Shown here: in pieces, positions 1 through 13,806 of the stretch | Layout: each line of letters starts with the position of its first letter | Numbering within the stretch: position 1 is the stretch's first letter | Origin: Nostocoides sp. F2B08 | GTDB lineage: Bacteria > Actinomycetota > Actinomycetes > Actinomycetales > Dermatophilaceae | Direction: 5' to 3' | DNA length: 64,000 nucleotides | Assembly (NCBI RefSeq): GCF_009184895.1 | Contig: NZ_WESE01000003.1 | Location: forward strand, 372,001 to 436,000 | Notes under the pieces: generated by a model | Seen by the model: only the letters and a program-made list of their open reading frames with translations | Told to the model about the DNA's origin: nothing | Database searches by the model: none | Position numbers and translations under genes: made by a program

Positions 1-1589
<1,589 letters not shown>

Positions 1590-1607
1590 TCAGCCTGCAC
1601 GCGAACT

Positions 1608-1643
1608 CCGCGACGAGGACGGCCGATTCAGGCCCCGTCGCGG
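1608..1643 (-). promoter_or_regulatory. Putative attenuator stem of the leuA leader
   Basis: On the minus strand CCGCGACG (plus 1636-1643, within the Arg codons of the leader peptide) is the exact complement of CGTCGCGG (plus 1608-1615), with a small GGCC/GGCC stem inside. A ribosome stalled on the Leu codons just upstream would leave this stem free; a ribosome reaching the stop codon would cover its first arm. No run of T follows, so it may act on translation or on Rho rather than as an intrinsic terminator. Confidence 0.45.
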
Positions 1644-1669
1644 CGACGAAGGAGGAGGGTGTGACCCAT
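1628..1669 (-). CDS. leuL: leuA leader peptide (13 residues, three consecutive Leu)
   Basis: A 14-codon reading frame, ATG to TGA, encodes MGHTLLLRRRDGA and ends 71 bases before the leuA start. Three adjacent leucine codons (CTC CTC CTT) are the hallmark of a ribosome-mediated attenuator leader for a leucine gene. The end of this frame overlaps one arm of a stem (1608-1643) that could respond to ribosome stalling. Seen directly: the frame, the Leu run and the stem. Known: leader peptides precede leuA in other actinobacteria. Inferred: that it is translated and senses charged leucyl-tRNA. No strong ribosome binding site precedes it. Confidence 0.7.
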   Translation of the reverse strand: MGHTLLLRRRDGA

Positions 1670-1852
1670 GCCGACCAGTATGCCGTGTGGGTCAACCCTC
1701 GGGGCACCCCGGGTCCGCACTCTGGTCATTCGCGCCACTTCCCCCACATAGGACCGAAACGGCGCACGGTCCGGCAGGTTCGACCGACGGGTGTCGTATG
1801 CGCGGCTCGCCAACGCGCCCGGCTCGCCAAGCGATGTCGGCCGCAAGGGGCG

Positions 1853-2641
1853 TCAGCGGATCCGGACCGACAGACAGGTGACGCAGCCCTCGAGCTTCTC
1901 GAACTCGGAGATGTCGACGGCGGTCACCGTGTAGCCGCGGTCGCGCAGGAGGTCAGCAGACCGCGGGGCGCTCGTCGCCATGACCAGATGGTCCTCTCCC
2001 ACCCGGATGACGTGCGCGCCACCCTCTTCCGGCATGCCCTCGTAGCTCGGGAAGGCGTCCTTGTCGTCAACGACCGGGTCCCACCCGATCACCGTGCCGT
2101 CGGGCAGTGCGGTCACGGCCGACTTCAGGTGCAGGGCTCGCTCACACGGCACGGCCTGGACGCGGACGTCGAACGGCTTCATCAGCTCGGCCAGCTGACG
2201 CACCCCCTCGCCGTTCGTGCGGGAGCCGAGCCCCACATACATCGTCGTCGTCTCGGGGGTGACCACCCGCAGCACGTCACCGCCGTCGAGCGTGCCGGCC
2301 CCCTCGATGTGCGCGACGTCCAACCCGAGCCCGGCCGCGAACTCGGCCACCCCGGCGGTCTCCGGCCTGCGCTCGGCGGCGCCGGGGTTGGTCACGACGG
2401 CGAGGCTGTCGTGGACGACGAGGACGTCCTCGACGAACACCGAGTCGGGGCACTGCTCGGCAGCCGGCATCTCGACGATCTCCCATCCGGCCTCGGCGAG
2501 CGCGTCGACATACCCCCGCCACTGGACCAATGCGAGGTCGGGGTCGACGGCCGCCTTCTCGATGTGGGTGACGAGACCGTCGGCAAGGCGCGGCGAGGGC
2601 CGACGGACGACGGCGCGGGGGGCGCTGCTCATGGTGGTCAT
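1853..2641 (-). CDS. ddaH: Dimethylarginine dimethylaminohydrolase-family enzyme
   Basis: Probably hydrolyses methylated arginine to citrulline and (di)methylamine, as a guanidino-modifying enzyme of the pentein fold. The 262 residues show the family landmarks: an [10 protein letters not shown] strand near residue 70, LDGGDVL near 120, the catalytic His in [12 protein letters not shown] near 170, and the nucleophilic Cys in the C-terminal [10 protein letters not shown]. Length is normal for bacterial DDAH. The start overlaps the stop of acdS (ATGA), so the two are translationally coupled. A related hydrolase acting on another guanidino compound cannot be excluded. The symbol follows general use; bacterial naming varies. 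Confidence 0.85.
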   Translation of the reverse strand: MTTMSSAPRAVVRRPSPRLADGLVTHIEKAAVDPDLALVQWRGYVDALAEAGWEIVEMPAAEQCPDSVFVEDVLVVHDSLAVVTNPGAAERRPETAGVAEFAAGLGLDVAHIEGAGTLDGGDVLRVVTPETTTMYVGLGSRTNGEGVRQLAELMKPFDVRVQAVPCERALHLKSAVTALPDGTVIGWDPVVDDKDAFPSYEGMPEEGGAHVIRVGEDHLVMATSAPRSADLLRDRGYTVTAVDISEFEKLEGCVTCLSVRIR

Positions 2642-3666
2642 TCCTGTCCCGGCCAGAGGCGGTGGTAGGCGTTGATGGCGGGCTGACCGCCGAGGTGCGC
2701 GTAGAGAACGGTCGAGTCGGACGGGATCTCGCGATCCCGGACGAGGTCGATGAGTCCGGCCATCGACTTGCCCTCGTACACCGGGTCGATGATGACACCC
2801 TCAAGCCGTCCGGTGAGGTTGATCGCCTCGATGGTGCTCTCGTCCGGGATGCCGTACAGCTCGCCCGCCCATCCCTCGAGGACGGTGATCTCGTCGTCGC
2901 GCAGATCCCGCTGGAGCCCGATGAGCTCGGCCGTGTTCCGGGCGATCCGACCGACCTGGTCGCGGGTCTTCTCGATGGTCGCCGAGGCGTCGATCCCGAG
3001 GACGCGGCGGCGCACTCCCGTGAGGTCCTCCAACGCCGCGAACCCGGCGATCATCCCCGCGTGGGTCGAGCCGGTCACGGTGCAGACGACGATCGTGTCG
3101 AAGGTGACCCCGAGCTGCTTCTCCTGCTCGGCCACCTCGAAGGCCCAGTTCGCGAAGCCGAGTCCGCCGAGTGGGTGCTCGCTGGCCCCGGCCGGGATGC
3201 CGTAGGGCTTGCCCCCGCCGGCCTCGACCTCGTCGAGAGCGTCCTGCCAGGACGTGCGGATGCCGATGTCGAAGCCGGACGGGTCGAGGCGGCTGTCGGC
3301 CCCCATGATGCGGGACAGGAGGAGGTTGCCCACCTTGTCGTTCACCGGGTCCTCCCACGGCACCCACTTCTCCTGGACGAGCCGGCACTTCAGCCCCAGG
3401 TGGGCCGCGACAGCGGCGACCTGACGGGTGTGGTTGGACTGGTATCCGCCGATCGAGACGAGAGTGTCGGCACCGGAGGCGAGGACGTCGGGGACGATGT
3501 ACTCGAGCTTGCGGGTCTTGTTTCCGCCAAACGCCAGACCGCTGTTGCAGTCCTCCCGCTTGGCCCACACCTGCGCCCCGCCCAGGTGCTCGGAGAGCCG
3601 ACGCAGAGGGTGGACCGGACTCGGCCCGAAGGTCAGGGGGTGCCTGGGGAAACTGTCGAGGCGCAT
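2638..3666 (-). CDS. acdS: 1-aminocyclopropane-1-carboxylate deaminase
   Basis: A PLP enzyme of the tryptophan-synthase-beta fold that opens ACC, the plant ethylene precursor, to 2-oxobutyrate and ammonia. The 342 residues follow the well-studied Pseudomonas enzyme closely: [20 protein letters not shown] at the N terminus, [20 protein letters not shown] with the PLP lysine near residue 51, [12 protein letters not shown] near 78, and DPVYEGKSM plus HLGGQPA near the C terminus. The Tyr-Glu pair in VYEGK and the Leu in HLGG separate true ACC deaminases from D-cysteine desulfhydrases, so this looks genuine. The ATG at 3666 matches the family N terminus; an upstream in-frame extension to 3717 is not conserved. 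It overlaps ddaH downstream. Confidence 0.92.
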   Translation of the reverse strand: MRLDSFPRHPLTFGPSPVHPLRRLSEHLGGAQVWAKREDCNSGLAFGGNKTRKLEYIVPDVLASGADTLVSIGGYQSNHTRQVAAVAAHLGLKCRLVQEKWVPWEDPVNDKVGNLLLSRIMGADSRLDPSGFDIGIRTSWQDALDEVEAGGGKPYGIPAGASEHPLGGLGFANWAFEVAEQEKQLGVTFDTIVVCTVTGSTHAGMIAGFAALEDLTGVRRRVLGIDASATIEKTRDQVGRIARNTAELIGLQRDLRDDEITVLEGWAGELYGIPDESTIEAINLTGRLEGVIIDPVYEGKSMAGLIDLVRDREIPSDSTVLYAHLGGQPAINAYHRLWPGQE

Positions 3667-3734
3667 GGGGGCAGCGTAGGGCCGGGGTCGCTGCCGCGTC
3701 TCCCGTCTCCCGCACACCGGGACAGGATGGGGGT

Positions 3735-4616
3735 ATGCCGCTCGCTCACCTCCGCCGTCGCGCCGGGATGGCGCTGCGCGCCAAGGTCGCTGGCGAGAAC
3801 CCGTCCGAGCGGGCCGGTCGGGTGTGGGGTGCTGTCGGCGAACGCTGGTTCACCGAGACGGACCCGATCTGGCGGGTCCATGCCGACGCCGCGATGTTCC
3901 CGGGCGGGATCCGCTCATTGCTGCTGCAGAGCCTGCATCCCTTGGCGATGGCCGGGGTCGACCAGCACTCCGACTACCGGAGCGAGCCGTGGGTACGGGT
4001 CAGCAATACCTCGTTCTTCATCGCCCAGACGACCTTCGGAACGATAGAGAACGCCGAGAGGATGATCGGCGCCGTCCGGGCGATGCACGAGCGGGTCGTC
4101 GGCGTCGCGCCGGACGGCCGCGAGTACCGCGCGAGCGACCCGCACCTGCTCATGTGGGTGCACGTGGCCGAGATCGAGACGTTCCTGACCTCGTTCCAGA
4201 TGTTCTCGCGCACTCCGCTGAGCCCGGCGGAGGCGGACACCTATGTCGAGCAGACCGCCCACGTCGCGCGGCTGCTCGGCGTCGTCGACCCCCCGCTCAC
4301 GGTCGCCGACCTGCACGGGGTGATCGACGCATACCGGCCGGAGCTGCAGGTGACAGAAGCCGCGCGGCGGGCGGCGCACTTCCTGCTGCACGAGCCGCCG
4401 GTCTCCGGCGTCGAGAACCTCGGCTACCACGCGTTGGCGTCCGCTGCGGTGCGAACGCTGCAGCCGTGGGCGCGCGCGATGCTCGGGCTGAGGACGGCTC
4501 CGGTCCCCGATGACCTGGCGTTGCGTCTGCTCGGTCGACCGACGGTCGGACTCGTCCGATGGGTCCTCACCGATCCCGGGGTCACCCGGGACCACGAGGT
4601 GGGGCACGCAGCGTAA
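3735..4616 (+). CDS. MpaB-like oxygenase family protein (DUF2236)
   Basis: A 293-residue protein of the DUF2236 family, which includes fungal ER-bound oxygenase MpaB and the latex-clearing protein Lcp, where a conserved histidine set binds haem b. Seen here: [20 protein letters not shown] near residue 45, [17 protein letters not shown] near 65, then [17 protein letters not shown] near 140, all typical of the family, with candidate haem ligands His68, His77 and His143. No signal peptide is evident. It is divergent from acdS with only 68 bases between. The substrate is unknown; oxygenase chemistry is inferred from the family. Confidence 0.8.
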   Translation: MPLAHLRRRAGMALRAKVAGENPSERAGRVWGAVGERWFTETDPIWRVHADAAMFPGGIRSLLLQSLHPLAMAGVDQHSDYRSEPWVRVSNTSFFIAQTTFGTIENAERMIGAVRAMHERVVGVAPDGREYRASDPHLLMWVHVAEIETFLTSFQMFSRTPLSPAEADTYVEQTAHVARLLGVVDPPLTVADLHGVIDAYRPELQVTEAARRAAHFLLHEPPVSGVENLGYHALASAAVRTLQPWARAMLGLRTAPVPDDLALRLLGRPTVGLVRWVLTDPGVTRDHEVGHAA

Positions 4617-4774
4617 AACCGCAGGTCAGGAGCCGGTAATGGGCTGGCAAAATCTCTTCGTTTTCGGCGCGGGGAGCCGATTTTCGTGCCAAGGTGTGCT
4701 CTTGTGCCATCCAGATCCGGGTGAGCGCGGGAGACCAAGGACGCCGATCCGGCGTCCATCTCGAAGGAGCACAC

Positions 4775-7700
4775 ATGCACAGACGAGCCATAGCCATGGC
4801 TGCAGCGAGCGCGACAGCTGTGGGCATGCTGGCCACGATGGCGCCGGCCACCGCGGCGCCCAAAGAGGGCGCGGAGAAGCCCTACGTCGTCATCATGGCG
4901 GCCGAGCCCGCCCTGGCCTATGACGGCGGGGTGTCCGGCATCCCGGCCACGCAGCCGGCACCGGGGAAGAAGATCAACCCACGGGCCGCCAACGTCAAGA
5001 AGTACCGCGCCCATCTGGAGAAGAAGCAGAGGGAGACTCTCAGTGCCTCCGGAATCAAGGCAGAGCCCCGCAACCAGATCACCCTGGCCGTCAACGCGTT
5101 CGCTGTGAGCCTCACGCCGACGGAGGCCCAGAAGCTGTCCCTCGCCAAGGGAGTCGCTCAGGTGCAGGAGGACGTGCTCAAGCAGAAGCAGACGGATGTC
5201 TCGCCCACCTTCCTCGGCCTCGACGGCAAGAAGGAGGCCTGGGCTACGGGATACACAGGCAAGGGTGTCGTGGTCGGGGTCATCGACTCCGGCATCTGGC
5301 CGGAGCACCCCTCCTTCGCCGACCCCGGCGGCCTCCCCGCGCACGATCAGACCGTGCCATGCGAGTTCGGCGACGCGGATGCACAAGCGCACAACCCGCT
5401 CGACAAGCCGTTCACCTGCCAGAACAAGCTCATCGGCGCGCGCGACATGACGGCCACTTACAAGGAACTCACCGGCCTGACGGACCAGGAGTACGACTCT
5501 GCCCGTGACTCCGACGGGCACGGCACCCACACGGCATCGACGGCCGCCGGTAACCGCGACGTCGAGGCCGCCATCTTCGGCATCGACCGCGGCACCGTGA
5601 GCGGCGTCGCCCCCGAGGCCGGCATCATCGCCTACAAGGGTCTCGGAGCTCTCGGTGGATACAGTTCCGACCTCGCCGCCGCCATCGACCAGGCGGTGGA
5701 GGACGGGGTCGACGTCATCAACTACTCGATCGGGTCGGCCAGCCCCGCCCTTGGCCCCGACGACCTCGCCTTCCTCTTCGCAGCTCAGGCCGGGGTGTTC
5801 GTTGCGACGTCGGCGGGCAACGCCGGTCCCGGGGCGAGCACGATCGGTTCGCCGGCCGCGGTGCCGTGGCTGACCACCGTCGGGGCGAGCACGCACAACC
5901 GGACTTTCGAGGCGACGGCCACTGTAGGCGCCGCGCCCTCGGACAGCGGTGACGCCACCGATGGCAAGGGCAAGGGCAAGGGTAAGGGCAAGCCCAAGGG
6001 CGGCAACGCGCAGACATTCACCGGCGCCTCCGTGACCGAGGGGGTCTCGACCACCCGCCTGGTCGACGCCGAGGACCACGGCAACCCGCTCTGTCTCACC
6101 GACGTCGACTTCACACCCTCGGTCGCCGGTGCCGTCGTGCTCTGCGCCCGCGGTGAGAACGCGCGCGTCGACAAGAGCAAGGCGGTCTGGGAGCAGGGTG
6201 GCGCGGGAATGATCCTGTACAACCAGACCGACGCCCAGGCGCTCGTCACCGACAACCACTTCCTCCCAAGTGTCCACATCACGTACTCGGACGGCATCGC
6301 GATCAAGGCCTACATCGACTCCGCCGGAGAGGGTGCCACCGCATCGCTCACCCAGGGTGAGAAGGCCGAGACGCAAGGCGACGTCATGGCCGACTTCTCC
6401 TCGCGTGGTCCCGTGGGCTCTCCGGGTGACCCGAACATCATCCGGCCCGACGTCACGGCTCCAGGAGTCAACATCCTCGCGGGCAACACGCCCACCCCGG
6501 AGACCGGCCGTCCCGGCCAGCTCTTCCAGTCCATCTCGGGCACCTCGATGTCGAGTCCGCACGTCGCAGGCCTCTATGCGCTGCTCAAGCAGGCGCACCC
6601 GGACTGGTCATCGGCGGTCGCCAAGTCCGCCGTGATGACAACGGCGCGTCAGGATGTCGTCAAGGAGGACGGCAAGACACCGGCGGACCCGTTCGACTTC
6701 GGCGCCGGCCACGTCGACCCGGGCCAGCCGAGCAAGCGCGGTTCGATCTTCGACCCGGGTATCGCATTCGATGCAGGCTTCAACGAGTATCTCGCCTACG
6801 CGTGTGGTCCCTATCCGTTCATCTTCTCCAACCCGGCGGCGACCTGCGCGAGCCTGGAGGCCGCCGGCTTCTCCACCGACCCGTCGAACTTGAACATCGC
6901 CTCGATCGGCATCGCCGAGGTGGCCGGCACCCGCACGGTCGAGCGGACGATCACGAACGTGTCCACTCGGCGCCTCGACCTCAAGGCACACGTCGACTCC
7001 CCGGCCGGGTACGCCGTTTCCGTCTCGCCGGCCCGGGTCACCCTCCGGCCGGGTGAGGACGCGACGGTCGAGGTGACCGTGACGAACCAGAGCGCGAACC
7101 TCGGCGAGTGGCGGTTCGGCTCCGTCACGTGGAAGGGCACAGGCTACGACGCCCGTATCCCGGTGGCCGTTGCCGGCACCGCCCTGAAGGCACCGGGCAC
7201 GGTGAGCCACACCGGCGCATCGGGTTCCGGATCCGCCCAGATCGACTTCGGCTACACCGGGCCGTTCTCGGTCCAGGCCTTCGGCCTGGCCAAGGACACT
7301 CCACTGGCCGGCTCCGTCGGTCAGGACCCGGGCTCGGTCTTCAGCCCGTCGGACGTGGGTAACGGGGCGACTGTGCACCCGGTGGACCTCACCGGCGTCG
7401 AGTTCTGGCGGATGACGCTCAACCAGTCGGACCTCACCGGCCCGACGGCCGGCCAGGCGGACCTGGACGTGTACGTCTACGGTCCCGACGGCGCGCTCGT
7501 GGCCGACTCGGGCGCAGGGGCGACCAACGAGCTCATCGAGCTCGTCGACCCTGCGCCGGGGGTGTACCAGGTCTACGTGCACGGCTGGGCAACTGGCAAC
7601 CAGACGGTGGACTACACCGCCCACACGTGGTCGGTGACGGGTCCCGCCGACACCGGCACTCTGCAGGTTACGGCTGCACCTGAAACGGCAACGATCGGCC

Positions 7701-7819
7701 AGGGCGGCACTGTGGAGTACAGCTGGTCCGGCGCAGAGCCAGGCACCGAGTTCGGTGTCCTGCTCTACAGCAACGGATCGAGCGAACTCGGCCGAACGCT
7801 GGTGACCGTCGACAACTGA
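4775..7819 (+). CDS. Secreted subtilisin-like serine protease (S8) with PA and C-terminal domains
   Basis: A 1014-residue extracellular protease. Order: a Sec signal peptide (residues 1-28, HRR basic start, alanine-rich core, TAA cleavage region), an I9-type propeptide to about 140, then the S8 catalytic domain with Asp171 (GVIDSGIWPEHPS), His249 (DSDGHGTHTAS) and Ser591 (SGTSMSSPHVAG). A PA domain is inserted between His and Ser, preceded by a GK repeat tract near residues 396-405. An Fn3-like domain and a pre-peptidase C-terminal type domain (LDVYVYGPDGAL) follow. No LPXTG or membrane anchor is seen. A clear ribosome site (GAAGGAG) precedes the ATG and rejects an upstream in-frame start at 4694. 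Its 3 kb contain no GCATAC motif and use GCC-TAC for Ala-Tyr. Confidence 0.93.
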   Translation: MHRRAIAMAAASATAVGMLATMAPATAAPKEGAEKPYVVIMAAEPALAYDGGVSGIPATQPAPGKKINPRAANVKKYRAHLEKKQRETLSASGIKAEPRNQITLAVNAFAVSLTPTEAQKLSLAKGVAQVQEDVLKQKQTDVSPTFLGLDGKKEAWATGYTGKGVVVGVIDSGIWPEHPSFADPGGLPAHDQTVPCEFGDADAQAHNPLDKPFTCQNKLIGARDMTATYKELTGLTDQEYDSARDSDGHGTHTASTAAGNRDVEAAIFGIDRGTVSGVAPEAGIIAYKGLGALGGYSSDLAAAIDQAVEDGVDVINYSIGSASPALGPDDLAFLFAAQAGVFVATSAGNAGPGASTIGSPAAVPWLTTVGASTHNRTFEATATVGAAPSDSGDATDGKGKGKGKGKPKGGNAQTFTGASVTEGVSTTRLVDAEDHGNPLCLTDVDFTPSVAGAVVLCARGENARVDKSKAVWEQGGAGMILYNQTDAQALVTDNHFLPSVHITYSDGIAIKAYIDSAGEGATASLTQGEKAETQGDVMADFSSRGPVGSPGDPNIIRPDVTAPGVNILAGNTPTPETGRPGQLFQSISGTSMSSPHVAGLYALLKQAHPDWSSAVAKSAVMTTARQDVVKEDGKTPADPFDFGAGHVDPGQPSKRGSIFDPGIAFDAGFNEYLAYACGPYPFIFSNPAATCASLEAAGFSTDPSNLNIASIGIAEVAGTRTVERTITNVSTRRLDLKAHVDSPAGYAVSVSPARVTLRPGEDATVEVTVTNQSANLGEWRFGSVTWKGTGYDARIPVAVAGTALKAPGTVSHTGASGSGSAQIDFGYTGPFSVQAFGLAKDTPLAGSVGQDPGSVFSPSDVGNGATVHPVDLTGVEFWRMTLNQSDLTGPTAGQADLDVYVYGPDGALVADSGAGATNELIELVDPAPGVYQVYVHGWATGNQTVDYTAHTWSVTGPADTGTLQVTAAPETATIGQGGTVEYSWSGAEPGTEFGVLLYSNGSSELGRTLVTVDN

Positions 7820-7833
7820 TCCCGCACTGCGAT

Positions 7834-7863
7834 AGCGCCCCGGACCGTGAGGTCCGGGGCGCT
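7834..7863. terminator. Bidirectional terminator hairpin
   Basis: AGCGCCCCGGACC, loop GTGA, GGTCCGGGGCGCT: a perfect 13-bp stem 14 bases after the subtilase stop and 26 bases before the asd stop on the other strand. Placed to end both convergent genes. No T tract, as is common in high-GC actinobacteria. Confidence 0.8.
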
Positions 7864-7889
7864 GTCCGTCGTTCGCACGTGAGGGTGGG

Positions 7890-10596
<2,707 letters not shown>

Positions 10597-10773
10597 GCGC
10601 AGATCCTCTCGAGTGGGTCTGTGATGGGTGGGACAACCTTTCCACCGTTACACAAAGCCAGCACAAGAGTCGACTTGCGCTGTGCACGAATCTGTATTCG
10701 GTACCCACCGATACCGATCAGAAACCCCTCAAAATGAGCGCAGCTGGGGAGGATCCGCCGCCTCCGACTCGGC

Positions 10774-11697
10774 TCAGAACCCCAGGCGTTGCAGCTGCTT
10801 GGGGTCCCGCTGCCAGTCCTTGGCGACCTTGACATGCAGGTCGAGGTAGACCCGCTGGCCGAGCAGCTTCTCGATCCCTCGTCGGGCCGTAGCGCCCACC
10901 TCCTTCAGCCGCGAGCCGCCACGACCGATGATGATGGCCTTCTGCGAGCTGCGCTCGACGAAGACGTTGACCCGGACGTCGACCATCGGGGAGTCCTTCG
11001 GGCGGTCCTCGCGGGGGACGATCTCCTCGACGACGACGGCGAGGCTGTGCGGCAGCTCGTCCCGCACGCCTTCGAGCGCCGCTTCGCGGACGAGCTCGGC
11101 GATCATGACGATGTCCGGCTCGTCGGTGATCGTCTCGGGTGGGTAGAGCGGCCCGGGCGATGGGGGCAGATAGCCGGTGAGCACCTCGGCGACGTCGTCG
11201 ATCTGCTCGAACGTCGTCGCCGAGCAGGGCACGATGGCCGCCCAGTCACCGAGCTGGTCGATGGCGATGAGGTGCTCGGCGAGCCGACCCCGGTCGACGA
11301 GGTCGCTCTTGGTCGCGATGGCCACGACCGGGGTCTTCTTGGCCAGCTGCAGCTCGGCGAGCTCGCGGGCGATGAACTGGTCACCGGGTCCGACCCGCTG
11401 GTCGCTCGGCAGGACGAACCCCACGACGTCGACATTGAGCAGCGTCTCGCGGACGAGGTCGTTGAGTCGCTCGCCGAGGAGGGTCCGCGGCTTGTGGAGC
11501 CCCGGGGTGTCGACGAGGACGAGCTGGCTCGTCGGCGTGGTCCTGATCCCCCGGATCGTGTGTCGCGTCGTCTGCGGCTTGCTCGAGGTGATCGCGACCT
11601 TCTCGCCTACCAGGGCGTTCGTCAGTGTCGACTTGCCGGCGTTCGGACGGCCGACGAGGCACGCGAATCCGGCTACATATGAAGGGGACTCACTCAC
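10774..11697 (-). CDS. era: GTPase Era, 30S ribosome assembly
   Basis: Binds 16S rRNA near its 3 prime end and helps 30S maturation. The 308 residues contain G1 [10 protein letters not shown]2 region [10 protein letters not shown]3 DTPG, G4 ATKSD and a C-terminal KH domain with [14 protein letters not shown]. The GTG at 11697 is chosen because GGGAGG lies six bases upstream and the protein then begins [16 protein letters not shown] as expected; the frame is open much further upstream but that part is out-of-frame ybeY sequence. The start overlaps the ybeY stop by eight bases. The CBS-domain membrane protein gene that usually lies between ybeY and era in actinobacteria is missing. Confidence 0.95.
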   Translation of the reverse strand: MSESPSYVAGFACLVGRPNAGKSTLTNALVGEKVAITSSKPQTTRHTIRGIRTTPTSQLVLVDTPGLHKPRTLLGERLNDLVRETLLNVDVVGFVLPSDQRVGPGDQFIARELAELQLAKKTPVVAIATKSDLVDRGRLAEHLIAIDQLGDWAAIVPCSATTFEQIDDVAEVLTGYLPPSPGPLYPPETITDEPDIVMIAELVREAALEGVRDELPHSLAVVVEEIVPREDRPKDSPMVDVRVNVFVERSSQKAIIIGRGGSRLKEVGATARRGIEKLLGQRVYLDLHVKVAKDWQRDPKQLQRLGF

Positions 11698-12205
11698 TGC
11701 GGTCCTCCCGGTCGGAGAGGAACGGTAGAGGTGCGACTCCCTCACCGGTGCGGCCGCGGGTGGCGAGGAAGGTGAGCAGGAGCTGGCGCTGGAGCTCGAA
11801 CATCTCCTTCTCCTCCTCGGGCTCGCCGTGGTCATAGCCCAGGAGGTGCAGGATGCCGTGGACCGTGAGCAGCAGGACCTCCTCCTCCAGTGCGTGTCCG
11901 GCCCTGGCGGCCTGCTCGGCGGCCACCGAGGGGCAGAGGACGACATCGCCGAGCATGCCGGGCTCGGGCTCCTCGCCGGAGCGTCCGGGCGTGAGCTCGT
12001 CCATGGGGAAGCTCATGACGTCTGTCGGGCCCGGCAGGTCCATCCACTGGACGTGCAGCGTCTCCATGGCCGCCTCGTCGATGAGCCTGATGCACAGCTC
12101 GGTCTGCGGGTGCAGGTGCATCTCACGCATGACGTAACGGGCGCACTCGACGAGCTCGAGCTCGTCGACCGTGCTCTCGGTCTCGTTGAGGACCTCGACG
12201 CTCAT
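11690..12205 (-). CDS. ybeY: Endoribonuclease YbeY
   Basis: Zinc-dependent RNase used in 16S rRNA 3 prime processing and ribosome quality control. The 171 residues hold the defining [11 protein letters not shown] motif (three histidines binding zinc) near residue 116, and the preceding [14 protein letters not shown] stretch. Length is typical. ATG start overlaps the phoH stop by four bases (ATGA), and the end overlaps era, so phoH-ybeY-era form one translationally coupled unit. Confidence 0.95.
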   Translation of the reverse strand: MSVEVLNETESTVDELELVECARYVMREMHLHPQTELCIRLIDEAAMETLHVQWMDLPGPTDVMSFPMDELTPGRSGEEPEPGMLGDVVLCPSVAAEQAARAGHALEEEVLLLTVHGILHLLGYDHGEPEEEKEMFELQRQLLLTFLATRGRTGEGVAPLPFLSDREDRSE

Positions 12206-13332
12206 GCCGGATCGATGTCCTTCCGGCGCTCCACCCGCCTGCGGTCGGAGCCGCGGTCAGGGTGTCGTCCGGAGTGCTCCTTTGCATCCCAGATGCCATA
12301 AGCGTCGACGATGGCCCCGACCAGCCGATGCCGGACCACGTCGCGGGCGGTGAGCTCGCTGAAGTGGACGTCCTCGAGGCCGTCGAGGATCTCGCGGACG
12401 ACCCGCAGCCCGCTCTTGACACCGCCGGGGAGGTCGACCTGGGTGATGTCACCCGTCACGACCATCTTCGAGCCGAACCCGAGGCGGGTCAGGAACATCT
12501 TCATCTGCTCGGGAGAGGTGTTCTGGGCCTCGTCGAGGATGATGAACGCGTCGTTCAGAGTCCTTCCACGCATATACGCCAGCGGCGCGACCTCGATCGT
12601 GCCCGAGGCCATCAGGCGCGGGATCGACTCCGGGTCGATCATGTCGTGGAGCGCGTCGTAGAGCGGCCGCAGATAGGGGTCGATCTTGTCGGTCAGCGTG
12701 CCGGGGAGGAATCCCAGCCGCTCCCCCGCCTCGACCGCCGGCCGGGTCAGGAGGATCCGGTTGACCTGCTTGGCCTGCAGAGCCGCGACGGCCTTGGCCA
12801 TCGCGAGGTAGGTCTTGCCGGTGCCCGCCGGGCCGATGCCGAAGACGATGGTGTTGGTGTCGATGGCGTCGACGTACTGTTTCTGGCCGAGCGTCTTCGG
12901 CCGAATCGTGCGCCCCCGGTTGGAGACGATGTTCTGGGTGAGCACTTCCGCAGGACGCTCGCGGGTCTGGTCGCGCAGCATGTGGACCGAACGCTCCACG
13001 GCGTCGCGGTTGATCGGCTGACCGGCGGCGAGGACCTCGAGCAGCTCGTCGATGAGCCGCTCGACGAGGGCCACCTCGTCCCCGGGTCCGGTCAGGTAGA
13101 TCTCGTTGCCGCGCACGTGGACGACCACGCGGGGGAACAGCCGCTCCATCGTGCGGAGCATCTCGTCACGCGGCCCGAGGAGAGTGACCATCTCGACGTC
13201 CGGCGGGATGACGACGGTGTGCGTCGGAAGGCGCCGGCCCTGCGGATCCTGGTCGGCGTGGGAGTCGTCGCCGGTCGGGCTGGTCTGATCCGGGCTGGTC
13301 TGGTCGCTGGCCTCAGCGGTGGGTTCAGTCAT
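12202..13332 (-). CDS. phoH: PhoH-like ATPase
   Basis: A cytoplasmic P-loop ATPase of the PhoH family, associated with RNA metabolism and conserved beside ybeY. The 376 residues show Walker [17 protein letters not shown] near residue 150, [18 protein letters not shown] near 177, Walker [11 protein letters not shown] near 245 and [12 protein letters not shown] near 272. The first 40 residues are a variable acidic, Gln/Ser/Thr-rich tail. It is the first gene of the phoH-ybeY-era unit. The precise substrate of this family remains unsettled. Confidence 0.93.
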   Translation of the reverse strand: MTEPTAEASDQTSPDQTSPTGDDSHADQDPQGRRLPTHTVVIPPDVEMVTLLGPRDEMLRTMERLFPRVVVHVRGNEIYLTGPGDEVALVERLIDELLEVLAAGQPINRDAVERSVHMLRDQTRERPAEVLTQNIVSNRGRTIRPKTLGQKQYVDAIDTNTIVFGIGPAGTGKTYLAMAKAVAALQAKQVNRILLTRPAVEAGERLGFLPGTLTDKIDPYLRPLYDALHDMIDPESIPRLMASGTIEVAPLAYMRGRTLNDAFIILDEAQNTSPEQMKMFLTRLGFGSKMVVTGDITQVDLPGGVKSGLRVVREILDGLEDVHFSELTARDVVRHRLVGAIVDAYGIWDAKEHSGRHPDRGSDRRRVERRKDIDPA

Positions 13333-13369
13333 CGTGCTCGCAGTCTAGGTCCTCGCACGGACATCGCTC

Positions 13370-13744
13370 TCAGCCCGGAGGCCACGCGAGCTGCCGTCCT
13401 CCGAGCAGGTGGAGGTGGGTGTGAAAGACCGACTGCCCCGCATCGGGTCCGGTGTTGAAGACCATCCGGTAGCCCTGTTCCAGCTCCTCATCCTTGGCCA
13501 CCTGCACGGCGAGCGAGACCACCGCATCCAAGCCACCGGCGGCCGCCGTCTCGGCGGCGGTGGCCGCGTGGTGGCGGGGAATGACCAGGACGTGGGTCGG
13601 GGCCTGGGGGTTGAGGTCGCGGAAGGCGATGGCGTGCTCGCTCGTGGCGACGACCTGCGCGGGCACCTCGCCCTCGACGATGGAGCAGAACAGACAGTGC
13701 GGGTCGCGTGCGGGACCGTCCGCCGACGATTGACCGGGACTCAT
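13370..13744 (-). CDS. HIT family nucleotide-binding hydrolase
   Basis: A 124-residue histidine-triad protein likely to hydrolyse purine nucleoside phosphoramidates or adenylates, as HinT does. DPHCLFCSIVEGEVPA near the N terminus, DLNPQAPTHVLVIPRHH in the middle and the catalytic HTHLHLLGGRQL triad at the C terminus are all present. The CxxC-like DPHCLFC pair may bind zinc, as in some HIT proteins. It lies just upstream of phoH on the same strand (37-base gap) and is divergent from the ECF sigma gene. ATG start; the C terminus ends soon after the triad, normal for HinT. Confidence 0.93.
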   Translation of the reverse strand: MSPGQSSADGPARDPHCLFCSIVEGEVPAQVVATSEHAIAFRDLNPQAPTHVLVIPRHHAATAAETAAAGGLDAVVSLAVQVAKDEELEQGYRMVFNTGPDAGQSVFHTHLHLLGGRQLAWPPG

Positions 13745-13806
13745 GGCACCTAGTCAACACGACACGTCAACCGATTGCCCTGCTCAGGAGTGCAGTGCAC
13801 GTGACA

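Noticed and set aside
4424-6598. 724-residue minus-strand open frame opposite the subtilase
   Set aside because: Antisense shadow caused by high third-position GC; no motifs; the plus strand encodes a complete protease.
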